Notes under the pieces: model-generated | Seen by the model: the letters and a program-made list of their open reading frames with translations, nothing else | What the model was told of the DNA's origin: nothing | Database searches by the model: none | Position numbers and translations under genes: made by a program | Shown here: positions 12,921-15,149 of the stretch, one piece after another | How positions within the stretch are numbered: the first letter of the stretch is position 1 | How the letters are laid out: the number at the start of each line of letters is the position of its first letter | NCBI GenBank assembly: GCA_025774615.1 | Contig: JALGVQ010000048.1 | Coordinates: 1-15,149 of the forward strand | Length of the DNA: 15,149 nt | Reading direction: 5' to 3' | DNA from: a bacterium | Lineage (GTDB): Bacteria > Blakebacterota > Blakebacteria > Blakebacterales > Blakebacteraceae

Positions 12921-15008
12921 CCACAAAGCGTACCCCTAGAGATGGTCAGGAATATCGGCATCATGGCCCATATCGATGCTGGTAAGACCACTACCACCGA
13001 GCGCTTCCTGTTCTATACAGGACGCGTGCACCGTATTGGTGAGGTGGATGAGGGTGCCGCGACGATGGACTGGATGGAGCAGGAGAAGGAGCGGGGGATC
13101 ACCATCACCTCGGCTGCGACCACGACGTACTGGCGCGATCACCGGATCAACATCATCGATACACCGGGGCACGTCGATTTCACTGTTGAAGTGGAACGAT
13201 CACTCCGTGTGCTCGACGGTGCCATCGCCGTGTTCTGTGCTGTCGGCGGTGTCGAGCCTCAATCAGAGACTGTCTGGCGGCAGGCAGACCGGTACCACGT
13301 CCCTCGTATCGCGTATGTGAACAAGATGGATCGCATGGGGGCAGACTTCCTGCGGGTCCTCGAAGAGATGAAAGAGCGGCTCGGAGCACCAATCCTGCCG
13401 GTCCAGCTCCCTGTCGGCGCAGGTGAGATGTTCACCGGCATCATCGACCTCATCCGTAACAAGGCCTACTTCTACGATGAGGCCAGCCAGGGTGTGAAGG
13501 TCGAAGAGGCAGAGATTCCCGACAGCCATCGGGAACAGGCCAACAGCTTTCGCCAGGAGATCCTCGAGTGTGTGGCAGGATACAACGACACACTGCTCGA
13601 GAAATTCCTTGATGACCAGCCGATCGAGGAGGCCGAGATCAAGGCGGCCATCCGGCAGGCTACCCTGGATGGCAACATGGTGCCTGTCTTCTGTGGCTCA
13701 TCGTACAAGAATAAAGGGGTACAGAAGCTGCTCGATGCGGTTCTCGACTACCTGCCTTCACCGATGGACATACCTCCGGTGATGGGAGTGGTGCCCACAA
13801 GGGAGCATGAGAAGGTTGAGCGGAGTCCCGACGCCAATGAGCCGTTCAGCGCTCTGGCGTTCAAGGTCGTGACCGATCCGTTCGTGGGCAGACTGACCTA
13901 TTTCCGGGTCTACTCAGGCACGCTGAAGGCCGGATCGTACGTCTACAACCCCCGATCGCACCGCAAGGAGCGGATCGGGCGTATCCTCCAGATGCACGCC
14001 AACAAGCGTGAGGAGCTGGATGTGGTCCATGCCGGGGAGATCGCCGCCGCGGTAGGACTCAAGAGTACCGGTACGGGTGACACCCTCTGTGACGAGGCCC
14101 ACCCGGTTGTGCTGGAGACAATGAATTTTCCGAAGCCGGTGATCTCGGTGGTGATCGAACCGAAATCGAAGGTTGATGAAGAGAAGCTGGCAACAAGCCT
14201 CGCCAAACTGGCCGAGGAGGATCCGACCTTTCAGGTGCGTACCGACAGCGAGACCGGCCAGACGCTCATCCACGGAATGGGTGAGCTCCATCTTGAGATA
14301 CTGGTCGACAGGCTCCTGAGGGAGTTCAAGGTTGCCGCCAACGTGGGGCGACCCCAGGTTGCGTATCGGGAGTCGATCACGAAAGTGGTTGAGGAGGAGA
14401 CACGCTTCGTACGGCAGACCGGCGGCAGGGGGCAGTACGCCCACATCGTCATGCAGGTCGGACCGGGCGATCCGGGCAGCGGACTTGTCTTTGTGAGCAA
14501 GATCGTCGGCGGTGTGATACCGCGGGAGTATATCCCCTCGGTGCAGCAGGGCGTCAAAGAGGCCATGCGCAACGGTGTGCTGGCCGGCTACCAGCTGGAG
14601 AATATCGAAGTAACCCTTCTGCACGGATCGTATCATGAGGTCGATTCGAGTGAGATGGCCTTCAAGATTGCCGCGTCCCAGGGACTGAAGAGCGCCGCCC
14701 GCAAGGCCGGCCCGGTCCTGCTGGAACCGATCATGGATGTCGAGGTGGTGACCCCCGAGGAATATGTGGGGGATGTCATCGGCGAACTGACGTCCAGACG
14801 CGGGAAGGTGAAAAATCTCAGGAATCGGGCCGAAGCACAGGTGATCGACAGCGAAGTCCCGCTGTCAGAGATGTTCGGGTACGCCACGGCACTGAGGTCG
14901 ACGACCCAGGGGCGTGCCATATTCACGATGCAGTTCGGGCGCTACGAGCAGGTGCCTGTCGGAATTCAGAAAGAGATCATTGATCAGACATCCGGCGTCC
15001 TGGTGTGA
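12918..15008 (+). CDS. fusA: Elongation factor G
   Basis: EF-G is the GTPase that drives mRNA-tRNA translocation and, with RRF, ribosome recycling. The 696-residue product has the usual five-domain length. The GTP-binding motifs are AHIDAGKT (17-24), DTPGHVDF (81-88, with the catalytic-type H85) and NKMD (135-138). The switch region [16 protein letters not shown] is intact (54-69). Domains III-V are recognised by [11 protein letters not shown], the domain IV loop [16 protein letters not shown], and [14 protein letters not shown] near the end. It looks like the housekeeping protein rather than a TetM-like or spd-type paralogue. The start is GTG with a strong ribosome binding site after a structured 130-nt gap. 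tuf follows after 27 bases. Confidence 0.97.
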   Translation: MPQSVPLEMVRNIGIMAHIDAGKTTTTERFLFYTGRVHRIGEVDEGAATMDWMEQEKERGITITSAATTTYWRDHRINIIDTPGHVDFTVEVERSLRVLDGAIAVFCAVGGVEPQSETVWRQADRYHVPRIAYVNKMDRMGADFLRVLEEMKERLGAPILPVQLPVGAGEMFTGIIDLIRNKAYFYDEASQGVKVEEAEIPDSHREQANSFRQEILECVAGYNDTLLEKFLDDQPIEEAEIKAAIRQATLDGNMVPVFCGSSYKNKGVQKLLDAVLDYLPSPMDIPPVMGVVPTREHEKVERSPDANEPFSALAFKVVTDPFVGRLTYFRVYSGTLKAGSYVYNPRSHRKERIGRILQMHANKREELDVVHAGEIAAAVGLKSTGTGDTLCDEAHPVVLETMNFPKPVISVVIEPKSKVDEEKLATSLAKLAEEDPTFQVRTDSETGQTLIHGMGELHLEILVDRLLREFKVAANVGRPQVAYRESITKVVEEETRFVRQTGGRGQYAHIVMQVGPGDPGSGLVFVSKIVGGVIPREYIPSVQQGVKEAMRNGVLAGYQLENIEVTLLHGSYHEVDSSEMAFKIAASQGLKSAARKAGPVLLEPIMDVEVVTPEEYVGDVIGELTSRRGKVKNLRNRAEAQVIDSEVPLSEMFGYATALRSTTQGRAIFTMQFGRYEQVPVGIQKEIIDQTSGVLV

Positions 15009-15035
15009 GCCGGTAGAAACAAAGAGAGTGATCTG

Positions 15036-15149
<114 letters not shown>

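Noticed and set aside
12880-12939. Short GTG-started frame before and overlapping fusA (19 codons)
   Set aside because: The preceding GGAGG is only one base from the GTG, the frame has no recognisable feature, and the GGAGG is better explained as part of a palindromic block in the leader.
14621-14665. [12 protein letters not shown] in EF-G domain IV, with His where some EF-Gs have Asp
   Set aside because: E. coli EF-G also varies here (HFGSYHDV), so this falls within normal family variation.

Overview
This window is a single-strand (+), tightly packed block of core translation and transcription genes from a bacterium. It carries the classical rif (rpoBC) and str (rpsL-rpsG-fusA-tuf) clusters joined end to end. 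The order is 3' end of one tuf, rpmG, tRNA-Trp(CCA), secE, nusG, rplK, rplA, rplJ, rplL, rpoB, rpoC, rpsL, rpsG, fusA, 5' end of a second tuf. No mobile element, CRISPR array or accessory gene is visible, and no gene-free stretch exceeds 130 bases. All the large antisense and out-of-frame ORFs are shadows of these genes.

The sequence is moderately GC-rich. RpoB (1261 aa) and RpoC (1374 aa) carry the large insertions typical of Gram-negative polymerases: a charged beta insertion at about residues 883-1006 and a sandwich-barrel insertion after the trigger loop of beta'. B. subtilis-type enzymes lack these. With the 61-aa single-span SecE this suggests a Gram-negative lineage, possibly of the FCB group or a neighbouring uncultured phylum. 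That placement is a weak inference.

Region by region: (1) 1-410: tuf end, zinc-ribbon bL33, a perfect 9-bp hairpin around the rpmG stop codon, then a complete tRNA-Trp with encoded CCA. (2) 411-3808: SecE and NusG, then uL11, uL1, uL10 and bL12, which build the L1 and L7/L12 stalks. uL11 and uL10 both carry long acidic C-terminal tails that share a nearly identical in-frame 23-nt block. (3) 3809-11832: a 114-nt gap holding two hairpins, then rpoB and rpoC overlapping by one base. (4) 11833-15149: a 103-nt gap with a plausible promoter and hairpin, then rpsL-rpsG nine bases apart, a 130-nt gap that can form structures including one that would cover the fusA Shine-Dalgarno, then fusA and tuf.

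The most notable observations are the paired acidic tails on the two stalk-base proteins, the foldable fusA leader, and a start-codon pattern. The four genes that follow a gap longer than 60 nt (rplK, rpoB, rpsL, fusA) all start with GTG or TTG. The eight complete, closely packed protein genes, and the second tuf, start with ATG. The usual places for L10 and S7 autoregulation (long rplA-rplJ and rpsL-rpsG gaps, as in E. coli) are absent, so control may have moved to the structured gaps. Nothing here amounts to a new multi-gene system.
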